Assembly: GCF_900188375.1 (NCBI RefSeq)
Contig: NZ_FZOO01000007.1
Coordinates: 62,001-126,000, forward strand
DNA: 64,000 nt
Direction: 5' to 3'
DNA from: Geodermatophilus pulveris
GTDB taxonomy: Bacteria > Actinomycetota > Actinomycetes > Mycobacteriales > Geodermatophilaceae
This document shows positions 27,495 through 36,403 of the stretch, in pieces. The notes under the pieces are model-generated. The model was not told where the DNA came from. It did no database searches and saw only the letters and a program-made list of their open reading frames with translations. A program made the position numbers and the translations under genes. Positions within the stretch are counted from its first letter, which is position 1; each line of letters opens with the position of its first letter.

Positions 27495-29608
27495 CGCGGG
27501 AGCCCCGTCGGTCGTCGGGCGTCGTCGTGGGTGCGTGGGGCCGGGACGGGCGCCACGGGGAGCGCCACCGCGGCCAGCCGCGCCTGGTAGCCGTCCGGCG
27601 CGTGCCGGCGGCGGGCCTCGGCGGCGTCCCGGGCGGCGGCCGCGCGGAAGGCCGCCGGGGCGGCGACCAGCCGCTCGACGGCGTCGGCCCACAGCTCCGG
27701 GCGGCCGGGTGCGACGACTTGGACGCCGGCGTAGCCCTCGACGGCCTCGCGCAGCCCGGGCAGGTCGCTGACCACCGCCGGGCGGGCGGCCAGCACGGCC
27801 TCCACCGCGGCGTTGCCGAAGGACTCGTCGAGCAGCGAGGGCACCAGGACCACGTCGGCGTCGGCCAGGGCCGGCCACACGTCGGGGGCGAAGCCGCGGA
27901 ACTCCACCCGCCCGCGCGGGCCGGCGTCCGCCGCGGCGGCGCGCAGCCGGGCCTCGAACCACTCGTAGCCGGGGAACACCGACCCGACCAGGGTCAGCCG
28001 CGCGTCCACCCCGCGAGCGAGCAGCTCGCGCAGGACGGCGATGGCCACGTCGGGGCCCTTGCGGGGCGAGAGCCGACCCACGAAAAGCAGCCGCACCGGG
28101 CCGTCCGGGCGCGCCCCGGCCGGCGCGGGCCGGACCGGCCCCGGCACCGGGTTGGGCAGCACGGTCACCCGCCCGGCGAGGGCGGGCACCAGGCCGAGCA
28201 GCACCCCGGCGGTGAACCGGCTGTTGGCGATGACGGTGTGCGCGGCCCGGAGCACGCCGAGCAGCAGCCGCTGCAGCACCGCCGGGCCGGGCCACTCCGC
28301 CTCGTGCACGTGGCAGACCACCCGCCGGCCGGCGACCCGGGCGAGCAGCAGCCAGGAGGGCAGCACCGTGGTGTTGACGACGACCCCGCCGGCGCCGTGC
28401 CGGCGCAGCAACCGCAGCGCGGGGACGACGCCGGTGGCGGCGTCGCGCAGCAGCCGGGCGGCGCCGGCCGGCCGCAGCGCGGCCTTGCGCAGCACCGGCA
28501 TCGGGCACACCACGACGCGGGCGCCGCGGCGCTCCAGCTCGGCGGTGAGCGGCCCGTGCCCCGGCAGCGCGACGACGACCTCGGCGCCGGGCAGCAGGGC
28601 CTCGACCGACTGCAGGAACACCCGGTCGGAGCCGTACAGCTCCGCACCCGGGTGGACCATCAGCACCGACGGCCGGCGCGACCGGGGGCGTGGTCCGGTG
28701 ACCAGCCCGGGCAGGGCCAGGGCCAGGCCGGTCAGCGCGCCCCGCACGGCGGCCCACAGCAGCCGCGGGGAGTGCAGCAGCTGCCGCCGTCCGCCGCGCA
28801 GCAGGATCTCCCAGCTCACCGCCGGGGTGGCGAGCAGCCAGCGCAGCAGCCGGGCCCGCCCGAGGTGCCGGCGGGCGAAGGCGAGCCGGTTGCGGCAGTT
28901 GTAGCGGTAGTACAGCGCGGACTTGGCGCCGCCCCGGCGGCCGTCGTCGTGGGTGCCGCCCTCGTCGTGAACGGCGACCAGGTCCTCCCGCAGGACCACC
29001 CGGCCGCCGGCGGCGACCGCGCGGTAGCCGAGGTCGACGTCCTCCCAGTAGAGGAAGTAGCCCTCGTCGAAGCCGCCGATCCGGGTGAACAGCTCGTCGT
29101 GGACGACCAGGCAGGCGCCGCACAGCCAGTCGCCGGGGTCGGTGGTGGCGGGGTCGGCCGCGGCCGGCCGGCGGCGGACCCGGCCGTCGCGCAGGTCGGT
29201 GCGGGCCACCCGGAAGACGACCTCGCCGGCGGAGTCGACCAGCTGCGGGCTGATCAGCGCCAGCGGCTCACGCAGGCTGTGCGCGCGCAGCTCGGCGACG
29301 GTGGCGGCGCTGATGACGGCGTCGGGGTTGAGGAACAGGAAGGTGCGGGCGCCCAGCCGCCGGGCGGCGTCCGCGCCGGCGTTGCACGCGGCGCCGAAAC
29401 CCCGGTTGTCCGGCATCCCGACGACGTGCCAGCCGTGGGCCGCCCCGAGCTCCTCCACCGCCCGCCGGTTGGCCGGCGTGGAGAAGTTGTCGACGACGAC
29501 GACGTGCACCTCCGGCCCGGTGAGGGCCGCGGCGGCGAGATTGCGGCGCAGCAGGTCGGCCGAGCCGAACGAGACGACCACGACCGCGAGCGGGGCCGGC
29601 TCGGTCAT
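27491..29608 (-). CDS. Two-domain glycosyltransferase, GT2 fused to GT4
   Basis: A 705-residue protein with two complete transferase domains. Residues 8-230 are a rhamnosyltransferase-like GT2: VVVVSFGSADLLRRN, VVVDNFSTPANRRAVE, MPDNRGFGAACNAG, FLFLNPDAV, and GFDEGYFLYWEDVDLGYR. After a linker, residues 310-690 form a GT4 (GT-B): HPGAELYGSDRVFLQ, LLFVGRLSPRKGPDVAI, and LVPSLLDESFGNAAVEA with the E-x7-E motif. It could add two successive sugars. ATG 29608 has AGGAGGAAC upstream. Confidence 0.9.
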   Translation of the reverse strand: MTEPAPLAVVVVSFGSADLLRRNLAAAALTGPEVHVVVVDNFSTPANRRAVEELGAAHGWHVVGMPDNRGFGAACNAGADAARRLGARTFLFLNPDAVISAATVAELRAHSLREPLALISPQLVDSAGEVVFRVARTDLRDGRVRRRPAAADPATTDPGDWLCGACLVVHDELFTRIGGFDEGYFLYWEDVDLGYRAVAAGGRVVLREDLVAVHDEGGTHDDGRRGGAKSALYYRYNCRNRLAFARRHLGRARLLRWLLATPAVSWEILLRGGRRQLLHSPRLLWAAVRGALTGLALALPGLVTGPRPRSRRPSVLMVHPGAELYGSDRVFLQSVEALLPGAEVVVALPGHGPLTAELERRGARVVVCPMPVLRKAALRPAGAARLLRDAATGVVPALRLLRRHGAGGVVVNTTVLPSWLLLARVAGRRVVCHVHEAEWPGPAVLQRLLLGVLRAAHTVIANSRFTAGVLLGLVPALAGRVTVLPNPVPGPVRPAPAGARPDGPVRLLFVGRLSPRKGPDVAIAVLRELLARGVDARLTLVGSVFPGYEWFEARLRAAAADAGPRGRVEFRGFAPDVWPALADADVVLVPSLLDESFGNAAVEAVLAARPAVVSDLPGLREAVEGYAGVQVVAPGRPELWADAVERLVAAPAAFRAAAARDAAEARRRHAPDGYQARLAAVALPVAPVPAPRTHDDARRPTGLPR

Positions 29609-29727
29609 GCGTTCCTCCTGACGTGCTGGCGGGGCCGCCGACCGGGGGGCCGGCACCGACCGCGGGTGTCGTGCCAGGGTGCGGCCGGGCGGGCCGCCCT
29701 GTCGTCACCCGGGAGGGGCAGGACGGC

Positions 29728-29771
29728 GACGAGCTCACCCCCGGCGGGAGACCGCCGGGGGTGAGCTCGTC
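29728..29771 (-). terminator. Strong hairpin terminator after the LamG/PKD gene
   Basis: A perfect 20-bp stem (29728-29747 with 29752-29771) around a four-base loop gaga, starting 12 bases after the stop of the minus-strand gene at 29784. No U-run follows, as is usual in GC-rich Actinobacteria. Confidence 0.8.
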
Positions 29772-29783
29772 ATCGCCGCAGGC

Positions 29784-32700
29784 TCACGGCGCGGGCGGCA
29801 GCTGCCCGGCCTGGCCGGCCCACAGGTCGTCCAGGCGGAGGTCCTGCCGCCGGGTGGCGCTGCCGGAGGTGTAGACCTCCAGGAACAGCGACCCCGGCCG
29901 CTGCAGGGCCGCGGTGGTGTCGGTGGCGGTCACCGTCCACGCCGTCGGCTCGGCTGTGCCCGCCGGCCAGACCTTGGCCCGCAGGGCGGTGCCGGCCAGC
30001 TCCAGCCGCACGGTCAGCGCCGTGCCCGGCGCGTAGGTGCCGGCCAGCCGCTGCGAGGCCAGCACGGTCTCCGCGCCGTCCACCGTCCGGTCCAGCCGGA
30101 CGTCGACCGCGCCGGTGGACTGGAAGCGCAGGGTGGCCCGCTGGTCGGTGCTGCCGACCTTGCGCCCGCCCAGCGACACCCAGGCGCCGGTGCCGGTGGC
30201 CGCCTGCGGCAGCGTGAGCTCCGCCTGCACCGCCACGTCCTGACCGGACACCGCACCCAGCGTGGCGCCCACCGTGCGGCCGATCCCGCCGGAGAGCTGA
30301 CCGGCGCCGCCGGTCACCGAGGAGATGCCCGAGCTGCCGCTCATCGTCCACGCCCCACCGACGTCGGCGGTGCCCCACCCGGAGGTGACGCTGCGCTCGA
30401 AGGCGTCCGCGGCCAGCGGCTGCACCCCCGGCTCCGGCTCCGGCTCCGGCTGCGGTGCCGGGGCGGTCACCGTGACCGTCCGGGTGACCGTGCCGGTGGC
30501 ACCGTCGTCGTCGGTCACCGTCAGCCGCACCGTGTAGGTGCCCGCGGCGGCGTAGGTGTGCGACGCGGTGGCCCCGGTGCCGGTCGCGCCGTCACCGAAG
30601 TCCCACGCGTGGGCCGCCACCCGGCCGTCGGCATCCGCCGAGGCCGCCCCGTCCACCGCCACCGTCAGGTCCGCCGGCGTCGCCGTGAACGACGCCGTCG
30701 GCGCCGCGTTCGGGACGGTGCCGCTGCGGCCGGTGCTGTCGTGGGCCCGCACCTGCTCCGGCGACAGCGCCCGGGGGTACACGGCGACCTCGTCGATGCG
30801 GCCGGCGAACCAGTCCGCCCCGCTGAACCAGCTGCGGTCACCGCCGACCCGCCAGTGGCCGGTGTACCTGGAGGCAGCGGTGACGTCGGCGCGCTTGCCG
30901 ATCAGCGTGCCGTCCACGTACAGGGCCAGACCGGTGTGGTCGAGGGTGCCGACGACGTGGTGCCACCGGCCGTCGTTGTAGGTGCCGGTCGTGGTGACCG
31001 TCGGGTTCGTCCCGTTGAGCCGGACGCCGAAGGCCAGCCGGCCGGAGGCGTCCATCATCACGTGCCGGTCGTAGCTGGAGCTGTAGCCGGTGGCGGAGTT
31101 GCCGAAGCCGACGATCCGGCCCCCGGCGCGCGAGGTCGTCTGGAACCAGGCCTCGACCGAGAAGGTCTGCGGCGCGGCCATGGCGGAGGTGCCGCCCAGG
31201 TAGCCGCTGCTGGTGCCGTTGAACGCGTAGGAGGTGTCGGCGTCACCGGCGATGGCGCCGGCCTGGCGCCGGGTGACCCCGGACTGCACGGTCAGGTCCA
31301 GCCCGTTCGTCCGGTTGTACGCCCTCGTGCCGGAGGCCTCACCCAGTGGCCAGTGCTGCAGGGCCCCGTCGGCCTGCACCAGTCCGGCGTAGGCGCGCGA
31401 CGGGCTGCGGTTGGCGCTGCCGACCGTGGCGGTCACCCACGTCGAGGAGACCCGGTTGCCGGCCGCGTCGGTGGCGGTCACCAGGTACCGGTGTGCCCCG
31501 GCGGTGGCCGCGGTGTCCGAGCAGGCGTACGTCGGCAGGGTCCACCACTGCGACGGGCGGGTCACCGCGCACACCGGCGCGGCAGCCATGCTGTCCCGGT
31601 ACACCCGGTAGGTCAGGTGCTCGTTGTCGCGGTCGGAGACCGCCCGCCACGAGACCCGGGCCGCCCCGGGGACCATGCTGACGGTCGGGGTCCAGGTGCC
31701 GGTGGTCCGCGGCCCCACGCGGTCGGGCGCGATGTCGGACACGGCGAACCGCACGAGACCCTGCTGGGTCAGGCCGTTGACGCCCGGGAACTCACCGCCG
31801 TAGACGACGTAGTCGTCGTTGCCGGTCACCGTCCAGCCCGCCTGGTACTGGCCGGTGTAGCGGCCGGAGTAGAAGGTCGGGTACCAGGGCAGGACGGACG
31901 GCGCCGGCTGGCCCCGGAAGTACGGGATGCCCTGGACCGTCACGGGGCCCACGGTCCCGGTGGCCGCGTTCGAGACCGCGGTCCCGTACATGTTGACCCG
32001 CGGGTTCTGCTCGGGGAAGCCGCCGATGTTGTCGCAGACGTGGGCGTGGGTGGCGTGGTACGCCGCACCGCCCTTCGCGAAGATCGAGTAGGTGTCCCCG
32101 CGGCAGTCGTTGATCCAGCGCACCCTGCCACCGGTGGCCTCCGCGGCGAAGGAGCCCTCGAGGTTGCCCGGGCCGTAGTAGTTGTAGCCGGTGCCGTAGA
32201 CGGACGTGCCGTCGGTGCTCAGGCTCCAGACCGCCGAGTTGACGCCCTGGTTGGTGATCAGCCGGTTCACCGCGAACGGGCGGGTCGCCCCCGTCACACC
32301 GTCCAGGGCGCCGACGCCCGTGGCCTTGACCCCGTTGAGGGAGTCGAACCGCCCGGCGGCGACGACCTGGCCGTTGCTCCCGGCGACGACGAGGGCCAGG
32401 ACCTCGTTGCTGGTCTGCGCGTTCTTCTCCGGGTCGTCCTTCAGCGTGTTGCCGGCGGTCGACCCGACACCCGGACGAGGTGCCCAGGGCAGCAGGGCGC
32501 CGGTGGCGGCCGAGACCGCCGCCAGCCGGTTCCGGGCGGTCGACCCGACGGAGGCGAAGGCGCCACCGAGGTACACCGTCGAGTCGGTGGCCGCGATGGC
32601 CCGCACCTGGTTGCCCACTGCGGGACGGAAGTCGCTGACGAGCTGCCCGGTCGCGGTGCTGTACGCGGCCACGCGGTAGCGGCTCTGCCCGTCGGCCCGG

Positions 32701-33131
32701 GTGAAGTCCCCGCCGACGTAGATCCGCGAGCCGTCCGGCGAGGCGGCGAGCGCCAGCGCCTGGGCGTTCAGGGTGGGCGCGAACGAGGTGTCCAGCTGGC
32801 CGGTGCGGATGTCGTAGGCCAGCAGGTGGTTGCGGGCGGTCTCCTGGGTGCCCGGGGCGGCGCCAGCAGGGCGGGCCCGGGTGAACTCGCCGGCGACGTA
32901 GACCTTGTTGCCGACCACCAGCTGCGCCCACGCGACGCCGTTGATCTGCGTGGTCGGCAGCGGGTCGGCGGTGACCGTGGCCGGCGTCGCGGGGTCGGTC
33001 CGGTCCAGCGGAGCCCAGTCGGCTCGCGCGGTCCCCGGCGCGACCACCCCTCCGAGGACACCCGCCCCCACCATGAGGGCGACCCCTGCCGCCACGATCG
33101 GCCGGGACACGGCCCTGACACGTCCAGACAT
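29784..33131 (-). CDS. Large secreted multidomain protein: beta-propeller, FN3-like, LamG, PKD
   Basis: Secreted protein of 1115 residues with a signal peptide (RPIVAAGVALMVGAGVLGGVV, cleavage near ARADWA). Residues 40-470 carry recurrent delta-60-like units such as VYVAGEFTRA, IYVGGDFTRADGQSR, VYLGGAFASVG and VVYGGEFPGVNG, forming a probable propeller. A fibronectin-like segment (about 485-575), a LamG/concanavalin domain (590-790) and a PKD domain with WDFGDG (805-895) follow. A PEPEPEPEPG linker then leads to a second lectin-like C-terminal domain (905-1115). It probably binds surface or extracellular glycan. ATG 33131 has GGGGGA upstream; a BldD-like box lies 128 bases before it. Confidence 0.85.
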   Translation of the reverse strand: MSGRVRAVSRPIVAAGVALMVGAGVLGGVVAPGTARADWAPLDRTDPATPATVTADPLPTTQINGVAWAQLVVGNKVYVAGEFTRARPAGAAPGTQETARNHLLAYDIRTGQLDTSFAPTLNAQALALAASPDGSRIYVGGDFTRADGQSRYRVAAYSTATGQLVSDFRPAVGNQVRAIAATDSTVYLGGAFASVGSTARNRLAAVSAATGALLPWAPRPGVGSTAGNTLKDDPEKNAQTSNEVLALVVAGSNGQVVAAGRFDSLNGVKATGVGALDGVTGATRPFAVNRLITNQGVNSAVWSLSTDGTSVYGTGYNYYGPGNLEGSFAAEATGGRVRWINDCRGDTYSIFAKGGAAYHATHAHVCDNIGGFPEQNPRVNMYGTAVSNAATGTVGPVTVQGIPYFRGQPAPSVLPWYPTFYSGRYTGQYQAGWTVTGNDDYVVYGGEFPGVNGLTQQGLVRFAVSDIAPDRVGPRTTGTWTPTVSMVPGAARVSWRAVSDRDNEHLTYRVYRDSMAAAPVCAVTRPSQWWTLPTYACSDTAATAGAHRYLVTATDAAGNRVSSTWVTATVGSANRSPSRAYAGLVQADGALQHWPLGEASGTRAYNRTNGLDLTVQSGVTRRQAGAIAGDADTSYAFNGTSSGYLGGTSAMAAPQTFSVEAWFQTTSRAGGRIVGFGNSATGYSSSYDRHVMMDASGRLAFGVRLNGTNPTVTTTGTYNDGRWHHVVGTLDHTGLALYVDGTLIGKRADVTAASRYTGHWRVGGDRSWFSGADWFAGRIDEVAVYPRALSPEQVRAHDSTGRSGTVPNAAPTASFTATPADLTVAVDGAASADADGRVAAHAWDFGDGATGTGATASHTYAAAGTYTVRLTVTDDDGATGTVTRTVTVTAPAPQPEPEPEPGVQPLAADAFERSVTSGWGTADVGGAWTMSGSSGISSVTGGAGQLSGGIGRTVGATLGAVSGQDVAVQAELTLPQAATGTGAWVSLGGRKVGSTDQRATLRFQSTGAVDVRLDRTVDGAETVLASQRLAGTYAPGTALTVRLELAGTALRAKVWPAGTAEPTAWTVTATDTTAALQRPGSLFLEVYTSGSATRRQDLRLDDLWAGQAGQLPPAP

Positions 33132-33258
33132 GCGATTCCCCCGCTCGTCCCCGTGGTCCGGGGCTCGTCTGCAACTCCGCGGCGGACACTAAGCGTGACG
33201 AGAAGGCGCCTACATCCCCCGTTGCGGTGAGCGGGGCCCGGACGGGCGACGCGCAGTC

Positions 33259-33273
33259 GTCACTGTGGGTGAC
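33259..33273. promoter_or_regulatory. BldD-like operator upstream of the LamG/PKD gene
   Basis: gtcactgtgggtgac: a perfect GTCAC-N5-GTGAC palindrome, matching the TnAC-N5-GTnA consensus of the developmental regulator BldD. It is 128 bases upstream of the ATG at 33131. The same 15 bases recur with two differences at 38002-38016. Confidence 0.45.
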
Positions 33274-33360
33274 ACACGGGGGATCGCGAGCACCGCGGCC
33301 GGGGGCGTCCGACGCCGGCCCGCGCGGGCCTCCGCGGCCGTGGCGCCGACCCCGGGAACG

Positions 33361-33397
33361 GACGCAGGGCCCCGGCCGGTGGCCGGGGCCCTGCGTC
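33361..33397 (-). terminator. Hairpin terminator after the small secreted-type gene
   Basis: Perfect 17-bp stem (33361-33377 with 33381-33397) with a three-base loop, 18 bases beyond the stop of the minus-strand gene ending at 33415. Confidence 0.75.
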
Positions 33398-33414
33398 GGG
33401 CGGGGACGGATCGG

Positions 33415-34104
33415 TCAGGGCGCGGCGCCCTCGAAGACGAGGTAGGGCGCACCGGGCCGGGGGCTCACCGACACGGTCACCAGGTCACGGGCATCCGCCG
33501 GGACGCGGAACACGTAGACCCCGTCGGCCACCGCACCGGGAGCGAGGGTGCCGGAGAACGCCCGCGCGGACGGGTCACCCAGCGGCGACGCCGGCACGCG
33601 CTCCGGGCCGTGGGTCAGGTCGACGGCCACGCCGAGCAGGTCCAGCGGCGCCGCGGTCCCGTTCCTCAGCTCGACGGTGACCCGCACGGCGGGTCCGGCG
33701 ACGTCACCCGGTCCGGTGCCCGTGCCGTCCACGGCCTCCAGCGCCGTCAGCGACGCGGCGACGCCGTCGTCGGCCTCGGCCGGCCGGTCCAGCGCCACCG
33801 CGGGCAGGCTCGGCGGCAGCTCGTCGGCGACGACGGGCGTCGCGGCCGGGTCCGGCAGAGCGGGGGCCGGCGGTGGCGGTGCGGGCTCCCCGGAGGGGGG
33901 TGCCGGGGTACCGGGGGCCGCCGGGGCCTCGGCCGACGGGGTCGCCGTGCCGGCCGCCGCGACGTCCCCGCCGCCGTCGCCACCGCCGCCGCGCAGCAGC
34001 AGGCCGACGACGACCACGGCGATCACGACCAGCGCCGCGGCCACCCCGCCGACCACCTCGCGCCGGCGGGACGGCGCCGGCCGACCGTTGCCCAGGGGAC
34101 TCAT
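33415..34104 (-). CDS. Membrane-anchored extracytoplasmic protein with DUF4352-like domain
   Basis: A 229-residue protein: short cytoplasmic basic N-terminus, one membrane span (VVGGVAAALVVIAVVVVGLLL near 17-37), a glycine-rich stretch, a long Pro/Ala linker (about 45-90), and an immunoglobulin-like beta domain (AVRVTVELRNGTAAPLDLLG; FSGTLAPGAVADGVYVFRVP). The last part resembles DUF4352-type extracellular domains. Function is unknown. The ATG at 34104 overlaps the stop of the CDP-alcohol phosphotransferase gene, so it is last in the GT4-phosphotransferase chain. Confidence 0.7.
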   Translation of the reverse strand: MSPLGNGRPAPSRRREVVGGVAAALVVIAVVVVGLLLRGGGGDGGGDVAAAGTATPSAEAPAAPGTPAPPSGEPAPPPPAPALPDPAATPVVADELPPSLPAVALDRPAEADDGVAASLTALEAVDGTGTGPGDVAGPAVRVTVELRNGTAAPLDLLGVAVDLTHGPERVPASPLGDPSARAFSGTLAPGAVADGVYVFRVPADARDLVTVSVSPRPGAPYLVFEGAAP

Positions 34105-34850
34105 CGCGGCAACCCGCCCATCTCTCGGAACCACTTCCCCGACCCGATGGCCAGGTGCGCCGCCGTCGCCAGGAAGAGGACGGCGTAGGCGGACAGGAAC
34201 ACGGCCGGCACGCCCCAGAGCAGGAAGGACAGGGCCAGGACGCCGTAGTCGGTGGGCAGCGACAGCAGCGACCGGCGCAGGGACGACGTCCCGGCCGACG
34301 GCTGGGCGCGCGTCGCCACCCCGTGCTGCGCACGCAGCGCCTCGTTGAGCAGCATCGCGAAGAACAGCACGCCGTCGGCGATGCAGTAGCCGATCGGGAC
34401 CAGCAGCAGCGGGCCCGCCTCGACGGCGCCGGAGCGGTACAGCGCGACCAGCACGGCCAGGTGCAGGGTGAGCAGCTTGGCGGCGTCGACCATGTGGTCC
34501 AGCCACTCCCCCGCCGGTGACCCGCCGCCGCGCAGCCGCGCGAGCTGCCCGTCGGCGGCGTCCAGGCCGTAGCCGAGCACCAGGCAGGCGGCCACGGCCA
34601 CGCCCACCGGCACGGACGGCGGCACCAGGACGAGCAGGGCGATGCCGGTGGCGGTGGCCGCGGCGCTGGCCGCGGTCACGGCGTTGGGCGTGAGCCCGGC
34701 GGCGAAGGCGAGCGCGGCGAACAGCCGGCCCAGCGGGCGGTTGACGAAGCGCGAGTAGGCCGGGGCGCCGGTCGACCCCTTCTGCGCGGCGGCCAGCCGG
34801 CGCAGCGTCGTCCGCAGGTCCGCGGGGGTGGGCTGGACGGTCGCGGTCAC
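34101..34850 (-). CDS. CDP-alcohol phosphatidyltransferase family protein
   Basis: Integral membrane enzyme that moves a phospho-alcohol or phosphatidyl group from a CDP donor to an alcohol. The 249-residue protein has about six spans and the signature DGQLARLRGGGSPAGEWLD followed by HMVD near 95-117, matching DG-x2-AR-x8-G-x3-D-x3-D. Position between a glycosyltransferase and a surface protein suggests a role in decorating EPS or making its lipid anchor rather than bulk phospholipid. Start GTG 34850 and stop both overlap neighbours by four bases. Confidence 0.87.
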   Translation of the reverse strand: MTATVQPTPADLRTTLRRLAAAQKGSTGAPAYSRFVNRPLGRLFAALAFAAGLTPNAVTAASAAATATGIALLVLVPPSVPVGVAVAACLVLGYGLDAADGQLARLRGGGSPAGEWLDHMVDAAKLLTLHLAVLVALYRSGAVEAGPLLLVPIGYCIADGVLFFAMLLNEALRAQHGVATRAQPSAGTSSLRRSLLSLPTDYGVLALSFLLWGVPAVFLSAYAVLFLATAAHLAIGSGKWFREMGGLPR

Positions 34851-36088
34851 TGCTGACCCGCCGGGAGCCGCTCGGCCGCCGGGGCCGTGGCCGGGGCGGG
34901 CACGGCGACGGCGGGACGGGGCGTGGTGAGGGGTGCGTCGGCCGCGGTCGGCCGGCGTCGCCCGGAGGGCCGGCGGGCCGGGAAGCGGCGCCCGGCCAGC
35001 GCACGGGCGAGCTCCTCGTAGCCGGCGGCGACGGCGTCCCAGTCGTACCCGCCGGCCAGCTCCCGGGCCCGCTGCCCGGCGCGGGTGACCCACCCGGGGT
35101 CGGCCTCGACGGCGGCGACCTCGCGGGCGACGTCGTCCGGGGTGCGGAAGAAGCGGCCGGCGTCGGCCACGACCTCGCGGTTGAAGTCGACGTCGAAGGC
35201 GGTGACCGCCGCGCCGGCGCCGATGGCGCGCAGCAGCGAGGGGTTCGTGCCGCCCACGGAGTGCCCGTGCAGGTAGGTGGCGCAGTTCGCGTAGAGCTGG
35301 TCGAGCAGCTCCTGGTCCCAGACGCCGCCGAGGAAGCGCACCCGGCCGTCGGCCAGCGCGTGCACCCGGGCGGTGTACGCGTCGGCGTAGGGCGCCGAGC
35401 CGACGACGACCAGCGGCCTGGCGGCGGTGCTGGCGGCGTAGCCCTCGACGATGACGTCGACGTGGTTCTCCGGCTCGAACCGGGCCACCACCAGGTGGTA
35501 GCCGCGCGGCTCGAGGCCGAGCTCGGCCAGCCGGTGCGCGCCGGGCTGGATCAGCGGGGCGCCGTAGGTCAGCAGCGTGGTGGGCGCGGCGAAGGCGTCC
35601 CGGTAGTAGTCGGCGATGCCCTGCGCGTCGGCGATGAGGACGTCGGACCAGCGGACGGCGAGCGCCTCGGCCGCGCGGTAGTAGCGGCGTCCGGTGCCGC
35701 CCCACTTGGCGCGCTTCCACTCCAGGCCGTCCACGTGGGTGGCGACCGGGATGCCGGCGGCGCGCATCGCCGGCAGCAGCGGCGCGTTGGCCGCGTTGAA
35801 CAGGACGGCCGCGTCGGTGCGGTGGGCCAGCAGGTGTCGGACCGAGAGGGCGGTGTGGCTGAGCGTCTCCAGCGAGCGGCGGCGGGCGGCCGGCAGGTGC
35901 ACCAGCTCCATGCCCAGGTGCTCGGCCGGGGCCGGCTGCTGCGCGCCGGGGACGGTGCGGCAGTAGACGACCACCCGGTGCCCGGCGTCGGCCAGCCGGC
36001 GGCCGATCTCCTCCACGGCGGTCTCGAAGCCGCCGTAGCGGGCCGGGACGCCGCGCGTCCCGACCATGGCGATGCTCAAGCGGTCCAC
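34847..36088 (-). CDS. Glycosyltransferase family 4 with DUF1972 (rhamnosyltransferase-like)
   Basis: GT-B sugar transferase of 413 residues. The N-terminus SIAMVGTRGVPARYGGFET (6-24) is the DUF1972 hallmark; later parts are HVDGLEWKRAKWG near 125, VVARFEPENHVDVIVEGY near 210 and HGHSVGGTNPSLLRAIG near 283. The C-terminus is a Pro/Ala-rich tail of about 45 residues. GTG 36088 has GGAGG upstream. The upstream 150 bases are free of genes and precede the repeat block at 36238, so this is probably the first gene of its operon. Confidence 0.88.
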   Translation of the reverse strand: MDRLSIAMVGTRGVPARYGGFETAVEEIGRRLADAGHRVVVYCRTVPGAQQPAPAEHLGMELVHLPAARRRSLETLSHTALSVRHLLAHRTDAAVLFNAANAPLLPAMRAAGIPVATHVDGLEWKRAKWGGTGRRYYRAAEALAVRWSDVLIADAQGIADYYRDAFAAPTTLLTYGAPLIQPGAHRLAELGLEPRGYHLVVARFEPENHVDVIVEGYAASTAARPLVVVGSAPYADAYTARVHALADGRVRFLGGVWDQELLDQLYANCATYLHGHSVGGTNPSLLRAIGAGAAVTAFDVDFNREVVADAGRFFRTPDDVAREVAAVEADPGWVTRAGQRARELAGGYDWDAVAAGYEELARALAGRRFPARRPSGRRRPTAADAPLTTPRPAVAVPAPATAPAAERLPAGQQ

Positions 36089-36237
36089 CTGGGCCTCCGA
36101 ATCGCGTCCGGGCTGCAGGGACGGCGTCCCATGCGGAGGGCACGGGTCTCGTCGCCCTCGGTGAGCATCGCCCGGGCCCCGGGCCGGGCGGGAGGGCTGC
36201 GCGGCCCACGTCACCCGCACGGGGCAGCTGCCGACTG

Positions 36238-36403
36238 GTGAGGTGCTGGAACGGCCCCGTCCCGGGACCCGCGCCCGGTGACGTGCTGGAACGGCCCCGT
36301 CCCGGGTCCAGCCCCGAGCCAGCGAGGGGTGGGGAGGACGGGCGGCCTCCCTGCAGGGTCCCGCCGCGAGCCTGCGAGCGGCGGGGGGCAGGGAGGTCCT
36401 TCA
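36238..36403. repeat. Composite of palindromic repeats, GTGCTGGAACGGCC family
   Basis: Most of the 312-base gap 36089-36400. A 24-base unit beginning gtgctggaacgg occurs twice in direct orientation (36243-36266 and 36283-36306). The second copy leads into a hairpin (ggccccgtcc with ggacggg), and a third hairpin spans 36343-36400 (ggcctccctgc with gcagggaggtcc). The block ends exactly in the stop codon of the sugar-phosphate transferase (ggtcctTCA). It probably terminates that gene. The remainder, 36089-36237, shows only a half-site cgtcacccgca at 36209-36219. Confidence 0.65.

Noticed and set aside
30421-30460. Simple tandem repeat (ggctccggctccggct)
   Set aside because: It encodes the Pro-Glu linker of the secreted protein and is not a separate repeat element.
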